64,000 bases of DNA from Stenotrophomonas sp. YIM B06876 (lineage in GTDB: Bacteria; Pseudomonadota; Gammaproteobacteria; Xanthomonadales; Xanthomonadaceae): NCBI RefSeq assembly GCF_030711595.1, contig NZ_JAUJUJ010000001.1, positions 62,001 to 126,000 of the forward strand, written 5' to 3'. Within the stretch, counting starts at the first letter, position 1, and each line of letters begins with the position of its first letter. Shown here piece by piece: positions 37,244 through 47,591 of the stretch. The notes under the pieces were generated by a model, which was given only the letters and a program-made list of their open reading frames with translations, was not told where the DNA came from and did not search any database. Position numbers and translations under genes: made by a program.

Positions 37244-37812
37244 GGTTCCAGGCACACCCGCAGTTGCGCCAGACCACGGCGGATCCAGCTCTTCACCGAC
37301 CCCAGCGGGGAACTGATGCGGCTGGCCAATTGCTCATAGGTGGCGCCACTGAAAAACGCCTCGTGGATCAACGAACGGCGGCGCGGGTCGAGCTGGTCCA
37401 TGCAGGCCGCCAGCCGCGCGTGCTCGCTGTCGGTTTCCGCCCCCTGCTGCGGGGTCGCCGCCGGATCGACCGGCTCGTCGACCAGCTCCAGCGCGGTGGT
37501 GCGCGCACCCGGGTTGGCGCGCAGCCGGTCGATGGCGCGGTTGCGGGTGATCATCGCCAGCCAGGCCATGGCCCCGGCACGCTGCACATCGAACTGCCCG
37601 GCCTTGTTCCAGATATTGACGTAGACCTCCTGCAGCACGTCTTCGGCCTCGGCGCGGTCCCCCAGCACCCGCAGGCAGACCCCGAACAGCCGCGATGAGG
37701 TCTGCCGGTAAAGGCTTTCAAATGCCTCGCGACTGCCGCGTGCCACCTGGCTCAACAGCTCGTCGAGCGGACCCGGTGAAGGCGTGGGCATCCGTGCGTG
37801 TGGATCAGTCAT
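37240..37812 (-). CDS. ECF-type RNA polymerase sigma factor
   Basis: A 190-residue group 4 sigma factor. Region 2 is seen in AFESLYRQTSSRLFGVCLRVLGDRAEAEDVLQEVYVNIW, and region 4 in LDPRRRSLIHEAFFSGATYEQLASRISSPLGSVKSWIRRGLAQLRVCL with its helix-turn-helix. The start is set at the ATG at 37812 (MTDPHARM); a second ATG seven codons later is possible. Coupled to the anti-sigma gene and placed just upstream of the desaturase/methyltransferase genes, which are its most likely regulon. I could not identify its promoter motif with confidence. Confidence 0.93.
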   Translation of the reverse strand: MTDPHARMPTPSPGPLDELLSQVARGSREAFESLYRQTSSRLFGVCLRVLGDRAEAEDVLQEVYVNIWNKAGQFDVQRAGAMAWLAMITRNRAIDRLRANPGARTTALELVDEPVDPAATPQQGAETDSEHARLAACMDQLDPRRRSLIHEAFFSGATYEQLASRISSPLGSVKSWIRRGLAQLRVCLEP

Positions 37813-38303
37813 TCCAAATCCCGGATAGCAGCAGCGTGACCACACATGCTGCGTGAGCGTCCGTGGCAGCGCAAGCGCCCGCACCTGCACGACCGCGTGC
37901 GGCAACTGCCGACGCCTGCGCTTCGCACCGCCGCGGAGCTTTGCAGCCGCGGGCCGGAACAAGCGGACGAATCGGGCATACGCGGGCGTGAACGGGGTCA
38001 TCAGGGCGGTTCCGGCGACCGGCAAGGCCATATACCCGGCATATACGCAGCCGGTGCCGGCAGGGATGCAGCGCGGCTTGAAGTCATCGCGGGAACAAAG
38101 TGCGGGCAGCCGAGGAACGCGCGGCTTCCGCCAGGCGCGGGATTTCCATGCCGCGGCCGGGCGCCGGCAAGGCGCGCGGCTCATGGCGCTGCTACACACA
38201 CCGTGGAGCCGCCGGCAGCGGGCGGTGGCATGAGCGCGGCATCGGCTGGCCTGGCAGGGAAGCCCGCGGCTTGCGCCGCCCCTACAAACCGTGGGGTCGC
38301 GGG
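37813..38303. other. Intergenic region upstream of the sigma factor gene
   Basis: About 490 nt without a convincing gene between two minus-strand units. It must hold the promoter of the sigma/anti-sigma/lipid operon, but no clear ECF -35/-10 pair is visible. On the minus strand gtatatgccggg is followed by gtatatgg (around 38029-38047), a possible short direct repeat. REP-like hairpins occupy the end next to the phosphoesterase gene (38171-38195 weak, 38261-38285 clearer). Confidence 0.5.
38261..38285 (-). repeat. REP-like GTAGGGGCGGC hairpin
   Basis: On the minus strand gtaggggcggc, a 4-nt gcaa loop, and gccgcgggct; stem gcggc/gccgc. Same family as 3055-3079 on the plus strand. It begins with the GTAG tetranucleotide typical of REPs in this group. 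Confidence 0.55.
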
Positions 38304-39887
38304 TCAGGGATCGGCGTGTTGCAAACGGTAAGTGGTGATGGCGGTGAACGCGGCACCTTCGAGCGAGGCGCGCACGTCGATGCGGTGTTCGCCGACAGCC
38401 AGGTCGGTGGGAATCGCGCCGCGCCACAAATGGGTGGAAGGGGTGGCTTCAGGCGAGCGGTCGAATCCGCGCAGCGCGTCGGCCAGATCGTCGGCCACGT
38501 TTTCCACCAGCAGCCGCGGATCGGGCTGCAGCACTTTCTTCATCGGCTGCCAGGCGCCGCCATCGACACGGAATTCGACGGCGATGTCATCGCGGCCCAT
38601 GAACACGTTGGCGTACACGCCCCAGGCCGGATACGCGCCCTGGCGCAGCACCCTGGGCGCATGCAATGCGATCTGGGTGGTCGCGGGGGCACGGGCGGCG
38701 CGGTATTCCACGCGGTAGCCGCCATCGCCGGCCACATCGAGCAGCGCGTAGCCGTTGGGGGTGCCATCGCTCATGGTGGCATCGGGAATGCCGGCGGCGT
38801 CTTTCACCCCGGACCAGAACGCGCCGCAGGCCGCGCCCACGTTGTATTCGTGCAGCGGCGTGGCGCCCTGCCAGCCCTCGTCGGCACCGTGGAAGTAATG
38901 CCGCTGGGTGTGGCTGTGGCCGCTGAGCACCAGCACCTTGGGGAAGTCCTTGAGCAGCGCGAACAGGCGGGTGCGGTCGGCGTGGCGGAACGATTCGCGG
39001 TCCGGGTAGGCGTCGAACAGCGGGATGTGCATGCCGAGCACCAGCAGCCGCTCGCGCGGCAGCGCGCGCAGGTAATTTTCCAGGAAGGTGAACTGGTCTT
39101 CGCGCAGGCCGCCGATGTAACCCGGCGTGCCCTGCGGCCGGTAGACCACGTCGTCGAGGAAGATGAAACTGGCGCCGCCCTCTTCCACCGCATAGGTGTC
39201 CGGGCCATAGACGGCGCGCCAGCTGGACAGCGAATCCAGGTCATTGCCGGCGTCGAAATCCAGATCGTGGTTGCCGGGCACGTGGAACCACGGCACACCG
39301 AGCCGGGTGGTGACGCGGTTGATGGCCGGGTACAGCGACAGGTCGTCATTGGTGATGTCGCCCAGCGTGGTGCCCAGCCGCGCGTGGTGTTTGCCGACGA
39401 TGGGATCGACGATGTCACGGGCGTAGTAGTCGATATCGATCGCGTTGGCGGTCTGGGTATCGCTGAACACCAGCATCTGGAAGCCGGCGCCGGAGGCCGG
39501 TTCGGCCCGCTCCAGGGCGAAATCCCACTGCCCGCGCCGCGTGCCGGTGGCGGCGATACCGCCGTACTTCAGCTTCGGCGAGCCGGCCGGCAGGTAGTGG
39601 CGCCAGAACGCGGGCAGGCCATCGGCCGCGGCCACGTAGCGGGTGTCATCCGGTTTGATCACGAAGACGGTCTGGCCGTTGCGCAGCGGCAGCGTCCAGC
39701 GTCCCCGGGCGTCGGTACGCACGATCTGCTCGCCGTTGGAGACCTGCACGTCGGCGAGGCCGACTTCGCCGGCACCGCGCCCGGGCCGGCCGTCGCTTTC
39801 CAGATACACCGTGCCGGTGGCCTGCAGCCCAGCCGCAGCAAGCGGCGCGCACACCAGCAGCAGGCTGGCCAGAATCGGATAACGCAT
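38304..39887 (-). CDS. Secreted calcineurin-like metallophosphoesterase
   Basis: A 527-residue exported protein with a signal peptide (MRYPILASLLLVCAPLAAAG). It has an N-terminal beta-rich domain (about 25-130, carrying the SNGEQIVRTDARGRWTLPL segment, MetallophosN-like), a metallophosphoesterase core with FSDTQ, LGDITND, VPGNHD and LSGHSHTQRHY as the metal-binding motifs, and a C-terminal MetallophosC-like domain from about 390. It likely hydrolyses phosphoesters in the periplasm; the substrate is unknown. It stands alone between the sigma operon and hisI. Confidence 0.9.
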   Translation of the reverse strand: MRYPILASLLLVCAPLAAAGLQATGTVYLESDGRPGRGAGEVGLADVQVSNGEQIVRTDARGRWTLPLRNGQTVFVIKPDDTRYVAAADGLPAFWRHYLPAGSPKLKYGGIAATGTRRGQWDFALERAEPASGAGFQMLVFSDTQTANAIDIDYYARDIVDPIVGKHHARLGTTLGDITNDDLSLYPAINRVTTRLGVPWFHVPGNHDLDFDAGNDLDSLSSWRAVYGPDTYAVEEGGASFIFLDDVVYRPQGTPGYIGGLREDQFTFLENYLRALPRERLLVLGMHIPLFDAYPDRESFRHADRTRLFALLKDFPKVLVLSGHSHTQRHYFHGADEGWQGATPLHEYNVGAACGAFWSGVKDAAGIPDATMSDGTPNGYALLDVAGDGGYRVEYRAARAPATTQIALHAPRVLRQGAYPAWGVYANVFMGRDDIAVEFRVDGGAWQPMKKVLQPDPRLLVENVADDLADALRGFDRSPEATPSTHLWRGAIPTDLAVGEHRIDVRASLEGAAFTAITTYRLQHADP

Positions 39888-40110
39888 GCAATCCCCCGGC
39901 GGGAGCAGACAGACAGGCGCGCATTATCGCGCCACGAGGCGGGCGGCGGGCGCCACGCCGCTGCCAGTCGCCCTGCCGCAGGTGCCGGTGGGCGCTTTCG
40001 GGCCGGGAAAAGCGCCCGCCACTGACCGCGCTGCTACAGGACGCTGGCATTGTTCCGCAGGCGCCATGCCGGTGGCCCAAGGCCACACGTCGCGCGGTGA
40101 GCGCGAGGCC

Positions 40111-40749
40111 TCAGTGCGCCGCCTTCTCCGCCGCCCTGGCATGGCGCTCTTCCAGCACCGCGACCGCGTCAATCAGGGAAAAACCGCGCGCGCGCAGCAA
40201 TACGGTCAGATGGAACAGCAGATCGGCCGATTCGCCCAGCAGCTCGGCATCGCCCTGCGCCACCCCGGCCAGGGCGGTTTCCACCCCTTCTTCGCCCACT
40301 TTCTGCGCAATCCGGCGGGTGCCCTTCTCGAACAGCTCGGTGGTGTAACTCTTGAGTGGGCGGTCGCGTTCACGCTGTTTGATCAACGCATCCAGTGCGC
40401 CGAGAAAATTGCCCGGCGCCGCACCGAAGCAGCTGGGGGTGCCGGTATGGCAGGTCGGCCCGTGCGGACTGGCGATGACCAGCAGGGTATCGGCATCGCA
40501 GTCGTGACGGATGTCCACCACGTCGAGCTGGTTGCCGGAGGTCTCGCCCTTCATCCACAAGCGCTGCTTGCTGCGGCTGAAGAAGGTGACCTTGCCGGTT
40601 TCGCGGGTGCTGGCCAGCGCGGCGCGGTCCATGTAGCCGAGCATCAGCACCCGCAGCGTGGCCACGTCCTGCACCACCACCGGGATCAGGCCACCGACCT
40701 TGTCCCAGTCCAGTTGGGCATCGTCCAGCTGCTTGGACTCAATAGACAT
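40111..40749 (-). CDS. hisI: Bifunctional phosphoribosyl-AMP cyclohydrolase/phosphoribosyl-ATP pyrophosphatase
   Basis: Histidine biosynthesis steps 2 and 3 fused in 212 residues (HisIE). The N-terminal cyclohydrolase has [16 protein letters not shown] and the zinc-binding HDCDADTLL with CHTGTPSCF. The C-terminal pyrophosphohydrolase has [29 protein letters not shown]. The start overlaps hisF by 11 nt. Last gene of the his operon. Confidence 0.96.
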   Translation of the reverse strand: MSIESKQLDDAQLDWDKVGGLIPVVVQDVATLRVLMLGYMDRAALASTRETGKVTFFSRSKQRLWMKGETSGNQLDVVDIRHDCDADTLLVIASPHGPTCHTGTPSCFGAAPGNFLGALDALIKQRERDRPLKSYTTELFEKGTRRIAQKVGEEGVETALAGVAQGDAELLGESADLLFHLTVLLRARGFSLIDAVAVLEERHARAAEKAAH

Positions 40750-41515
40750 CTCTTACCTCGATCTGTTGGTTGCGCAGGAACCGCTTCAGCTCCGCAATCG
40801 CGATGGCGCCGCTGTGGAACACGCTGGCCGCCAGCGCGCCATCCACGTCGGCCTGTTCGAACACATCGGCGAAGTCCTGCATTTGCCCCGCGCCGCCGGA
40901 GGCGATCAGCGGCACCTTGCACAATTCGCGCGCCTGGCGCAGCTGGGCGATGTCATAGCCGCGACGCACGCCGTCGTTGTCCATGCAGTTGAGCACGACC
41001 TCACCGGCCCCGCGCTGCTGCACTTCGCTCACCCAGTCCAGGGTGCGGCGGGCCTCGGCGCGGGTCCTGGACGGATCGCCGGTATAGGAGCGCACCCGCC
41101 ACTGGCCATCGGGCTCGCGCAGCGAGTCGATGCCGACCACCACACATTGCACGCCGAAGGTGTCGGCCAGTTCGGTGATCAGTGCCGGACGCTCCAGCGC
41201 CGGGGTGTTGATGGAGATCTTGTCGGCACCGGAATGCAGCACCTGGCGCGCGGTTTCCACATCGCGGATGCCCCCGGCCACGCAGAACGGGATATCCAGC
41301 AATCGCGCCACCCGCTCGATCCACTCGCGGTCCACCGAGCGCCCTTCCGGGCTGGCGGAGATGTCGTAGAACACCAGCTCGTCGGCGCCGTTGTCGCGAT
41401 AGCGCAGCGCCAGATCGACGATATCGCCCATGTCGACGTGGTCGCGGAAGCGCACGCCCTTGACCACGCGGCCTTCGCGCACATCCAGGCAGGGAATGAT
41501 GCGGCGGCTCAGCAT
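40739..41515 (-). CDS. hisF: Imidazole glycerol phosphate synthase cyclase subunit
   Basis: A 258-residue (beta/alpha)8 barrel that joins ammonia from HisH with PRFAR to give imidazole glycerol phosphate and AICAR. It starts [20 protein letters not shown] with the first catalytic Asp; phosphate-binding motifs are seen in the ISINTPAL and [10 protein letters not shown] segments and the second catalytic Asp in [12 protein letters not shown]. Overlaps hisA by 7 nt. Confidence 0.97.
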   Translation of the reverse strand: MLSRRIIPCLDVREGRVVKGVRFRDHVDMGDIVDLALRYRDNGADELVFYDISASPEGRSVDREWIERVARLLDIPFCVAGGIRDVETARQVLHSGADKISINTPALERPALITELADTFGVQCVVVGIDSLREPDGQWRVRSYTGDPSRTRAEARRTLDWVSEVQQRGAGEVVLNCMDNDGVRRGYDIAQLRQARELCKVPLIASGGAGQMQDFADVFEQADVDGALAASVFHSGAIAIAELKRFLRNQQIEVRDVY

Positions 41516-42243
41516 GCCAGTGCTCCGGCCAGCGACAGGCGTCCTTCCAGCAGCGCCTTGCCCAGTACCACCCCGCCGCAGCCGGCCGCGCGCGCGGCGC
41601 GGAGATCGGCCTCGTCACGCACCCCGCCCGACGCCTGCACCGCCACCCCGGGCAGCAACGCGGCCAGATGCGCGTACAACGCGATATTGGGGCCGGACAG
41701 CATGCCGTCGCGCGCGATGTCGGTGCACAGCAGATGCTGCATCCCGGCCTGCGCATAGCGCGTGGCCAGTTCGTCCAGGGTGACATCGGCGGTCTCGGTC
41801 CAACCGTGCACCGGCAGGCGCCAGACGCCGTCCTCGCCCTGGCGGGTATCCAGCGCGATGGTCAGGCAGCCGGGGCCGAACTCGGCCAGCCAGGCTTCCA
41901 CGTCATCGGGCTGGCGCACCGCCAGCGAGCCGATCACCACGCGGCTGGCCCCGGCCTGGAGCAGGCGGGCGACATCCTCGCGCGAACGCACGCCGCCACC
42001 GGTCTGCACCTTCAACGACGTGTGCCGGGTGATCTGGCCCAGCAACGGCGCCAGCGTGTAGCCGCCGGCCTTGGCGGCATCCAGGTCGACCAGATGCATC
42101 CAGCGTGCGCCGGTGTCGGCGAACGCCTGCGCGCGCGGCAGCGGGTCATCGCCGTAGCGGGTCTCCCTGGCGTAATCGCCCTGCAACAGCCGCACCACGC
42201 GGCCGCCACGGATATCCAGTGCCGGATAGAGGATGAAACTCAT
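41509..42243 (-). CDS. hisA: ProFAR isomerase
   Basis: A 244-residue (beta/alpha)8 isomerase converting ProFAR to PRFAR. It starts [24 protein letters not shown] with the catalytic Asp; the second catalytic Asp is in [11 protein letters not shown], and VQTGGGVRS and [10 protein letters not shown] are the phosphate-binding loops. Overlaps hisH by 4 nt. Confidence 0.97.
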   Translation of the reverse strand: MSFILYPALDIRGGRVVRLLQGDYARETRYGDDPLPRAQAFADTGARWMHLVDLDAAKAGGYTLAPLLGQITRHTSLKVQTGGGVRSREDVARLLQAGASRVVIGSLAVRQPDDVEAWLAEFGPGCLTIALDTRQGEDGVWRLPVHGWTETADVTLDELATRYAQAGMQHLLCTDIARDGMLSGPNIALYAHLAALLPGVAVQASGGVRDEADLRAARAAGCGGVVLGKALLEGRLSLAGALAC

Positions 42244-42842
42244 AGGGGTGCGGTCTCCAGGAAGTTGCGCAGGATCCGCGCGCCGGTGTCGGCGGAACGT
42301 TCCGGGTGGAACTGGGCGCCGCAGTAGTTGCCCCGCTGCACCACCGCGGTGAACAGCCCGCCGTGATGGCAGGCGGCAACGGTGTCGGCGGTCACGGCGG
42401 CGGCATAGCTGTGCACGAAATAGGCGCTGGAGCCGGCCGGCACGTTGTTCATCAGCGGCGATTCGCGCAGCGCCAGCAACTTGTTCCAGCCCATGTGCGG
42501 GACACGGATGCCGACCGCCGGATGCAGGTGGCGCACCACGCCGGGCAGTATCCCGAGGCAGTCGACAGCGCCCTCTTCCGAATGTTCGTAGAGCAGCTGC
42601 ATGCCCAGGCAGATACCCATCAACGGCACCTGCATAGTGCGCAGCGGCTCGACCAGCCCCTGCGCATGCAGCCGCGCCATGCCTTCCCGCGCGGCACCGA
42701 CGCCGGGCAGGATCACCCGCGAGACGCCATCCAGCCCGGCGGCATCGCCCACCAGGCGCACGCGCACGCCCCAGCGTTCCAGCGCAAAACGCACCGAGCC
42801 GAGGTTGGCACCGCCGGCATCGATCAGCGCGACCTCGCTCAC
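42240..42842 (-). CDS. hisH: Imidazole glycerol phosphate synthase glutamine amidotransferase subunit
   Basis: The 200-residue class I glutaminase that feeds ammonia to HisF. The catalytic Cys lies in [12 protein letters not shown], and the His/Glu pair near the end in [14 protein letters not shown]. The start is the GTG at 42842, which overlaps the hisB stop as GTGA; the frame is open further upstream but only as an antisense-like extension inside hisB. Confidence 0.96.
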   Translation of the reverse strand: MSEVALIDAGGANLGSVRFALERWGVRVRLVGDAAGLDGVSRVILPGVGAAREGMARLHAQGLVEPLRTMQVPLMGICLGMQLLYEHSEEGAVDCLGILPGVVRHLHPAVGIRVPHMGWNKLLALRESPLMNNVPAGSSAYFVHSYAAAVTADTVAACHHGGLFTAVVQRGNYCGAQFHPERSADTGARILRNFLETAPL

Positions 42843-43912
42843 AGCGCCCCCTTGGTCGAGGGCAGTTCGGTGCCCTGCTTGCGGATCGCCTGGCGCAGCG
42901 CGCGGGCCAACGCCTTGAAGCAGGCTTCGACCTTGTGGTGGTCGTTGTCGCCTTCGACCTTCAGGTTGAGGTTGAGCCCGGCCGCATCGCACAGCGAACG
43001 GAAGAAGTGCGGTACCAGTTCGGTGGGCATGTCGCCGACCCGCTCGCGCTTGAATCCGCCACTGAACACGAAGTACGGACGGCCACTGAAGTCCAGCGCG
43101 GCACTGGCCAGGGCTTCGTCCATCGGCAGGGTGAAGCCGTAGCGGCCGATGCCGCGCTTGTCACCCAGTGCCTCGCGCAGCGCCTGCCCCAGCGCCAGCC
43201 CGGTGTCCTCGATGGTGTGGTGTTCGTCGATATGCAGGTCGCCTTTGGCCTGCACTTCCAGGGTGAAGCCGCCGTGGCGGCCGATCTGGTCGAGCATGTG
43301 GTCGAAGAACGGCAGCCCGGTATCGATCTTCGCGTCCGCCACCTGGTCCAGATCGACGAACACGCGGATCCGGGTTTCCCTGGTGTCGCGCTGTACCGTG
43401 GCCCGGCGCGGGGCGTCGGCCAGTTCATGGGCGATGGCCTCCCAGTCCCACTGCCCGCCGAACTGCGCGGTACGCAGCTGGAAGCCGCGGATGTTGAGGT
43501 TCTGCGCGAATGCGATGTCGCTCGGGCGGTCGCCGACCACGGCCGAACGCGCCCAGTCGATCGAGCGGTCCTGCAGATAGGACACCATCATCCCCAGTCC
43601 CGGTTTGCGGTTGGGGCTGTTGTCGGCCGGCCAGCTGGGATCGACCAGCACGTCGCGGAACACGATGCCCTGGCTTTGGAAGATCTGCAGCATCAGGTTG
43701 TTGGGCCCGTCGAAATTCTGCTGCGGATAGCCTTCGCTGCCGAGGCCGTCCTGGTTGGACACGATCACGAACTGGTAGCCGGCATCGCGCAATTTCAGCA
43801 TCGCCGGGATCACGTTGTTGACGAAGCGGATTTTTTCATAGGCATCGATCTGGAAATCGGCCGGCTCCTCGATCAGGGTGCCATCGCGGTCGACGAAAAG
43901 AATCGGGGTCAT
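42839..43912 (-). CDS. hisB: Bifunctional histidinol-phosphatase/imidazoleglycerol-phosphate dehydratase
   Basis: A 357-residue fusion. The N-terminal HAD phosphatase begins [20 protein letters not shown], with [11 protein letters not shown] and the cysteine-free variant of the zinc loop region. The C-terminal IGP dehydratase shows the metal-binding [32 protein letters not shown] and [14 protein letters not shown]. Catalyses steps 6 and 8 of histidine synthesis. Overlaps both neighbours by 4 nt. Confidence 0.97.
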   Translation of the reverse strand: MTPILFVDRDGTLIEEPADFQIDAYEKIRFVNNVIPAMLKLRDAGYQFVIVSNQDGLGSEGYPQQNFDGPNNLMLQIFQSQGIVFRDVLVDPSWPADNSPNRKPGLGMMVSYLQDRSIDWARSAVVGDRPSDIAFAQNLNIRGFQLRTAQFGGQWDWEAIAHELADAPRRATVQRDTRETRIRVFVDLDQVADAKIDTGLPFFDHMLDQIGRHGGFTLEVQAKGDLHIDEHHTIEDTGLALGQALREALGDKRGIGRYGFTLPMDEALASAALDFSGRPYFVFSGGFKRERVGDMPTELVPHFFRSLCDAAGLNLNLKVEGDNDHHKVEACFKALARALRQAIRKQGTELPSTKGAL

Positions 43913-45006
43913 GCACTCACCTTGATTGCCTGCAGCGCGCCAAGCACGCGGTCGTTCTGGTCCGGGGTACCGATGGTGATGCGCAACGCATCGGCCAGTT
44001 GCGGGGCGGCACGCTGGTCGCGCACCACGATCCCGGCGTCCAGCAATGCCTGGAAGGCGGCCTCGGCATCGTCGAAACGCACCAGCAGGAAGTTGCCTTG
44101 CGAGGGATAGACCCGGCGCACGCCGACGATGGCCTGCAATGCGTTGTGCAGGCGTGAGCGCTCGCTCTTGACCACCGCCACGCGCGCCGCGGTCTGCGCC
44201 AGTACCGCCGGCGCCAAGGCCTGCAATGCAAGCTGCGAACACGGTGCCGGCACCGGATACGGCGCCTGGCAGCGCCGCAACACCTCGATCAACTGCGCAT
44301 CGGCGATCACGCAGCCGATGCGGGCCGCCGCCAGCGCATGCGCCTTGGACAGCGTGCGCAATACGGCCAGGTTGTCGTAGCGGCCGAGCAACGTGGCCGC
44401 CGATGGCTGGTCGGCAAATTCGCCGTAGGCCTCGTCCACCACCACCAGCGCGTGCCCCCGCAGCGCGGTGGCCACCTGTTCGACCTGCGCCAGCGGAATG
44501 GCGGCGCCGCCCGGATTTGACGGCGAGCACAGGAACACCAGCTTGGCCGCCTGCGCCAGCGCGATGGCGATGATGGCCTCGATATCCGGCACCAGCCCTT
44601 CCTCGCCATCGTGCAGCGGCACTTCCAGCAGCGGTGCATTCTGCAGCCGCGCGCATACCGCGTACATGCCGAATACCGGCGGCGTGGCCAGCACCGCATC
44701 GCGCCCGGGCACGCACAGCGCGCGCACCAGCAGGTCGATCGCCTCGTCGCTGCCGCGCCCGATCAGCAGTTGTTCGGGCCGGCAGCCGTACAGCGCGGCC
44801 AGCGCCTGGCGCAGCGGCGGCGGTTGCGGATCGGGATAGCGGCGCGCGCTGGAATGGGGGTCGGCGGGATTGGCCCAGGCCGCCTCGTTGGCGTTGAGCC
44901 AGATATCGCCCTGCAGCGCGCTGCTGCGGGCCGAGCTGTAACCGGCAAAGGCGCGCAGGTCGTCACGGACCAGCGCCAGCACCGGCGATACGGAAGCCGT
45001 GCTCAC
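43909..45006 (-). CDS. hisC: Histidinol-phosphate aminotransferase
   Basis: A 365-residue PLP-dependent fold type I aminotransferase. [10 protein letters not shown] near residue 40 and [19 protein letters not shown] are typical of HisC. The PLP-binding region is [14 protein letters not shown] (Lys) and the aspartate lies in [10 protein letters not shown]. It starts at the GTG at 45006, overlapping the hisD stop as GTGA; there is no ATG nearby. Confidence 0.96.
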   Translation of the reverse strand: MSTASVSPVLALVRDDLRAFAGYSSARSSALQGDIWLNANEAAWANPADPHSSARRYPDPQPPPLRQALAALYGCRPEQLLIGRGSDEAIDLLVRALCVPGRDAVLATPPVFGMYAVCARLQNAPLLEVPLHDGEEGLVPDIEAIIAIALAQAAKLVFLCSPSNPGGAAIPLAQVEQVATALRGHALVVVDEAYGEFADQPSAATLLGRYDNLAVLRTLSKAHALAAARIGCVIADAQLIEVLRRCQAPYPVPAPCSQLALQALAPAVLAQTAARVAVVKSERSRLHNALQAIVGVRRVYPSQGNFLLVRFDDAEAAFQALLDAGIVVRDQRAAPQLADALRITIGTPDQNDRVLGALQAIKVSA

Positions 45007-46298
45007 TGGCAGGCCTCCATGCGCAGCGCGACCGCATTGGCGTGCGCGTCCAGCCCCTCGGCCCGCGCCAGCACCAGCGCGCAGCCACCGATGGCGGCGA
45101 TGCCGGCACGCGAGGCCGCCTGCACGCTGATCCGGTTCTGGAAGCTGGCCACGCTGACCCCGCTGTAGGCGCGCGCGGCACCGGCGGTAGGCAGCACGTG
45201 GTTGGTGCCGCTGCAGTAATCGCCCAGCGCCTCGGGGGTGTAATCCCCCAGAAACACCGAACCGGCGGCTTCCACCTGCGGCAGCCAGTGCCGTGGTTCG
45301 CGCAGGGCCAGGATCAGATGCTCGGGCGCATAGCGGTTGCTGATCGCGAAGGCCTGGGCAAGGTTGTCCACCAGAATCAGACGCGAGGCCGACAACGCCT
45401 GACGGGCGATAGCCGCGCGCGGCAGCGTGGCCAGCTGGCGCTCGATCTCGATTTCGACCGCCGCAATCAACGCGGCATCGTCGGACAGCAGCAGCACCTG
45501 CGAATCGGGACCATGCTCGGCTTGCGACAGCAGATCGGCGGCGACGAAGGCGGCATTGGCACCGGCATCGGCAATCACCAGCACTTCCGACGGCCCGGCC
45601 GGCATATCGATCGCCACCGCCCCGTCCTGGGCCACCTGCTGCTTGGCTTCGGTGACGAAACTGTTGCCCGGCCCGAACAGCTTGTCGCAGGCGGGAACCG
45701 ACTCCGTGCCATAGGCCATCGCCGCGATCGCCTGCGCCCCGCCCAGTCTGAAGACACGGCTGATGCCGGTCAGCCGGGCGGCCACCAGCACTGCCGGATC
45801 GACACTGCCATCCTTGCGTGGCGGCGTGCACAGCACCACTTCACGGCACCCGGCCAGCCGCGCCGGCACGCCCAGCATCAGCGCGGTCGACGGCAGCGGC
45901 GCGCTGCCGGCCGGCACATACAGCCCGACCCGGCCAATGGGCCGCACGATTTTCTCGCAGACCACGCCCGGAGCGGTTTCAATTGAATAGCCTTCGCTGA
46001 TGCCGGCGCGGTGATAGGCGTCGATACGGCCGATGGCCTGCTCCATCGCCGCGCGCAGTGCTGCCGGTACCGCCAGCACCGCCGCGGCGAACTCGGCCTC
46101 GCTGACTTCCAACGCCGGCGGCGATACCCCGTCAAACCGCCGGGTGATCTCGCGCAGCGCCGCATCGCCGCCGGCGCGAACCTGCGCGATCAGCGCGGCG
46201 ACCGTTTCGCGGGTCTGCGCGGCCACCGTCTGCACCGGACGGGTCAGCGCCAGCGCCTGCGCCCGGGGATCGAGCTGATTCCACTGCAACCTGTTCAT
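45003..46298 (-). CDS. hisD: Histidinol dehydrogenase
   Basis: The 431-residue zinc enzyme for the last two oxidations from histidinol to histidine. Visible motifs are the substrate/NAD region [22 protein letters not shown], the [36 protein letters not shown] block and the zinc/catalytic histidines in EHLIL and TNHVLPT. Overlaps hisG and hisC by 4 nt on each side. Confidence 0.97.
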   Translation of the reverse strand: MNRLQWNQLDPRAQALALTRPVQTVAAQTRETVAALIAQVRAGGDAALREITRRFDGVSPPALEVSEAEFAAAVLAVPAALRAAMEQAIGRIDAYHRAGISEGYSIETAPGVVCEKIVRPIGRVGLYVPAGSAPLPSTALMLGVPARLAGCREVVLCTPPRKDGSVDPAVLVAARLTGISRVFRLGGAQAIAAMAYGTESVPACDKLFGPGNSFVTEAKQQVAQDGAVAIDMPAGPSEVLVIADAGANAAFVAADLLSQAEHGPDSQVLLLSDDAALIAAVEIEIERQLATLPRAAIARQALSASRLILVDNLAQAFAISNRYAPEHLILALREPRHWLPQVEAAGSVFLGDYTPEALGDYCSGTNHVLPTAGAARAYSGVSVASFQNRISVQAASRAGIAAIGGCALVLARAEGLDAHANAVALRMEACQ

Positions 46299-47206
46299 GC
46301 CAACGAGCGCTCCACCGAATACAGCACCACGTTGCAGGCACCGGCGCGCTCGAATTCCTCCAGCTGCTGCCAGGTCAAGGTGCCGCGGCACAGCGCCTGC
46401 GCCTGCACCAGCCCGTCGCGCTCGCCCAGCTGCACCAGCGGCCCGGCGTCGTTGAGCAGGGCCACCAGGGCATCCAGCCGTTCGCCCGGCGCGCGGAAGC
46501 TGAGCAGCTTGGTCGCCTGTTCCTGCGCCAGGCCGTCCATGCGCCGCAGCAGCATGGCGATCAGCCCGCCGCGCGCATCGGACAGCTCGCGCACCGGCCC
46601 GGCCAGCACCGCCTCACTGTCAAGCAGGGTCTGCACCGGCTTGAGCTGGTTGGCCGCCAGCGTGGCGCCGGAGGACACCAGGTCGCAGATCAGGTCGGCC
46701 GTGCCCAGCTTGGGCGCGATCTCCACCGAGCCGGACAGTTCCACCACCTGCGCCTGTACCGCGTTTTCCTGCAGCCAGTGGCGCAGGATCGCCGGATAGC
46801 TGGTGGCGATGCGCTTGCCCTGCAGCATCTGCACCCCGCTCCATTGCCACTCTTCGGGGATGGCGATCATCAGCCGGCAGTCGCCGAAGCCCAGCCCGCG
46901 CAGCGGCTGGTAGGCATCGGCCAACCCCATCTGGCGCCGCGCCTTGGCCTGCTCGTCCAGTTCGTTGAGGCCGACGATGCCCAGGTCGCAGACGCCATCG
47001 GCAATCAGCCCGGGAATATCGTCATCGCGTACCAGCAACAGATCCACCGGCATCGATTCGCCATAGCAGAACAGCTTGTCGCGGCTCTGCCGCCAGCTCA
47101 GCCCGCAGGCGGTCAACAGGTTGCGGGCCGGCTCGGCCAGGCGGCCGTTTTTCTGGATCGCGATGCGCAGCCGGTCACGGGCCGGCGCGGTGTGGGTAGC
47201 ACTCAT
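46295..47206 (-). CDS. hisG: ATP phosphoribosyltransferase, long form
   Basis: First and committed step of histidine synthesis. The 303 residues make it the hexameric long form with its own C-terminal regulatory ACT-like domain ([22 protein letters not shown] onward), so no HisZ is needed and histidine feedback is expected. The PRPP-binding region is visible as [31 protein letters not shown]. The start is the ATG at 47206, 10 nt after the regulator gene. Confidence 0.96.
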   Translation of the reverse strand: MSATHTAPARDRLRIAIQKNGRLAEPARNLLTACGLSWRQSRDKLFCYGESMPVDLLLVRDDDIPGLIADGVCDLGIVGLNELDEQAKARRQMGLADAYQPLRGLGFGDCRLMIAIPEEWQWSGVQMLQGKRIATSYPAILRHWLQENAVQAQVVELSGSVEIAPKLGTADLICDLVSSGATLAANQLKPVQTLLDSEAVLAGPVRELSDARGGLIAMLLRRMDGLAQEQATKLLSFRAPGERLDALVALLNDAGPLVQLGERDGLVQAQALCRGTLTWQQLEEFERAGACNVVLYSVERSLA

Positions 47207-47216
47207 GGGAACAGTC

Positions 47217-47537
47217 TCATTCGGATTCGGGCGATGCCGGCGCGGCGGCAAGGGCGGCGGCATAACCGCCGTGGCCGTATTCCAGCGAGCGCGCGACGCG
47301 CCCGGTGGTGGTCACGCTGACGCCGGTCAATTCATGGATTTCGCGATACGGCACCCCCTGCTGCAGCAGCGGCACCACTTTCCAGCGGTCCGAAAGCGCC
47401 TCCAGCTCGGCCGGCGTGCACAGGTCCTGCAGGAACGCGGTGACCGCCTCCGGACTGGAGAGCGCGGCAAAGGCACGGGCCAGCCGGTCCAGATCGGCCG
47501 GGGCGTTTTTTTCTCGGGGGGTCGGTCGAGGCTTCAT
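47217..47537 (-). CDS. YerC/TrpR-superfamily regulator heading the his operon
   Basis: A 106-residue DNA-binding protein of the TrpR/YerC-YecD family. The helix-turn-helix is seen in [53 protein letters not shown]. It is the first gene of the his transcription unit (10 nt before hisG), and a palindrome lies 10 nt before its ATG at the predicted transcription start. The simplest reading is an autoregulated repressor of histidine biosynthesis, with histidine or an intermediate as corepressor. The ligand is an inference. Confidence 0.85.
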   Translation of the reverse strand: MKPRPTPREKNAPADLDRLARAFAALSSPEAVTAFLQDLCTPAELEALSDRWKVVPLLQQGVPYREIHELTGVSVTTTGRVARSLEYGHGGYAAALAAAPASPESE

Positions 47538-47546
47538 CGTATCAAC

Positions 47547-47564
47547 GTAATAGCGTGCTATTAC
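47547..47564 (-). promoter_or_regulatory. Candidate operator of the his operon
   Basis: GTAATAGCGTGCTATTAC: two perfect 8-nt inverted half-sites with a 2-nt centre. It lies 10 nt upstream of the YerC-like start codon, overlaps the end of the -10 box and covers the expected transcription start. Size and half-site spacing resemble TrpR operators, fitting the TrpR-type regulator encoded next to it. Confidence 0.75.
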
Positions 47565-47591
47565 ATTACGCCGCAGCGCAGCAGGGGTCAA
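47563..47591 (-). promoter_or_regulatory. Sigma-70 promoter of the his operon
   Basis: On the minus strand, -35 TTGACC (47586-47591), a 17-nt spacer and -10 TAATGT (47563-47568). Transcription would start near 47556, inside the palindrome, leaving an untranslated leader of about 20 nt. Confidence 0.7.

Noticed and set aside
37813-38427. Long N-terminal extension of the sigma factor frame
   Set aside because: The frame stays open by chance in GC-rich DNA. ECF sigma factors start near the ATG at 37812 and the extension has no domain.
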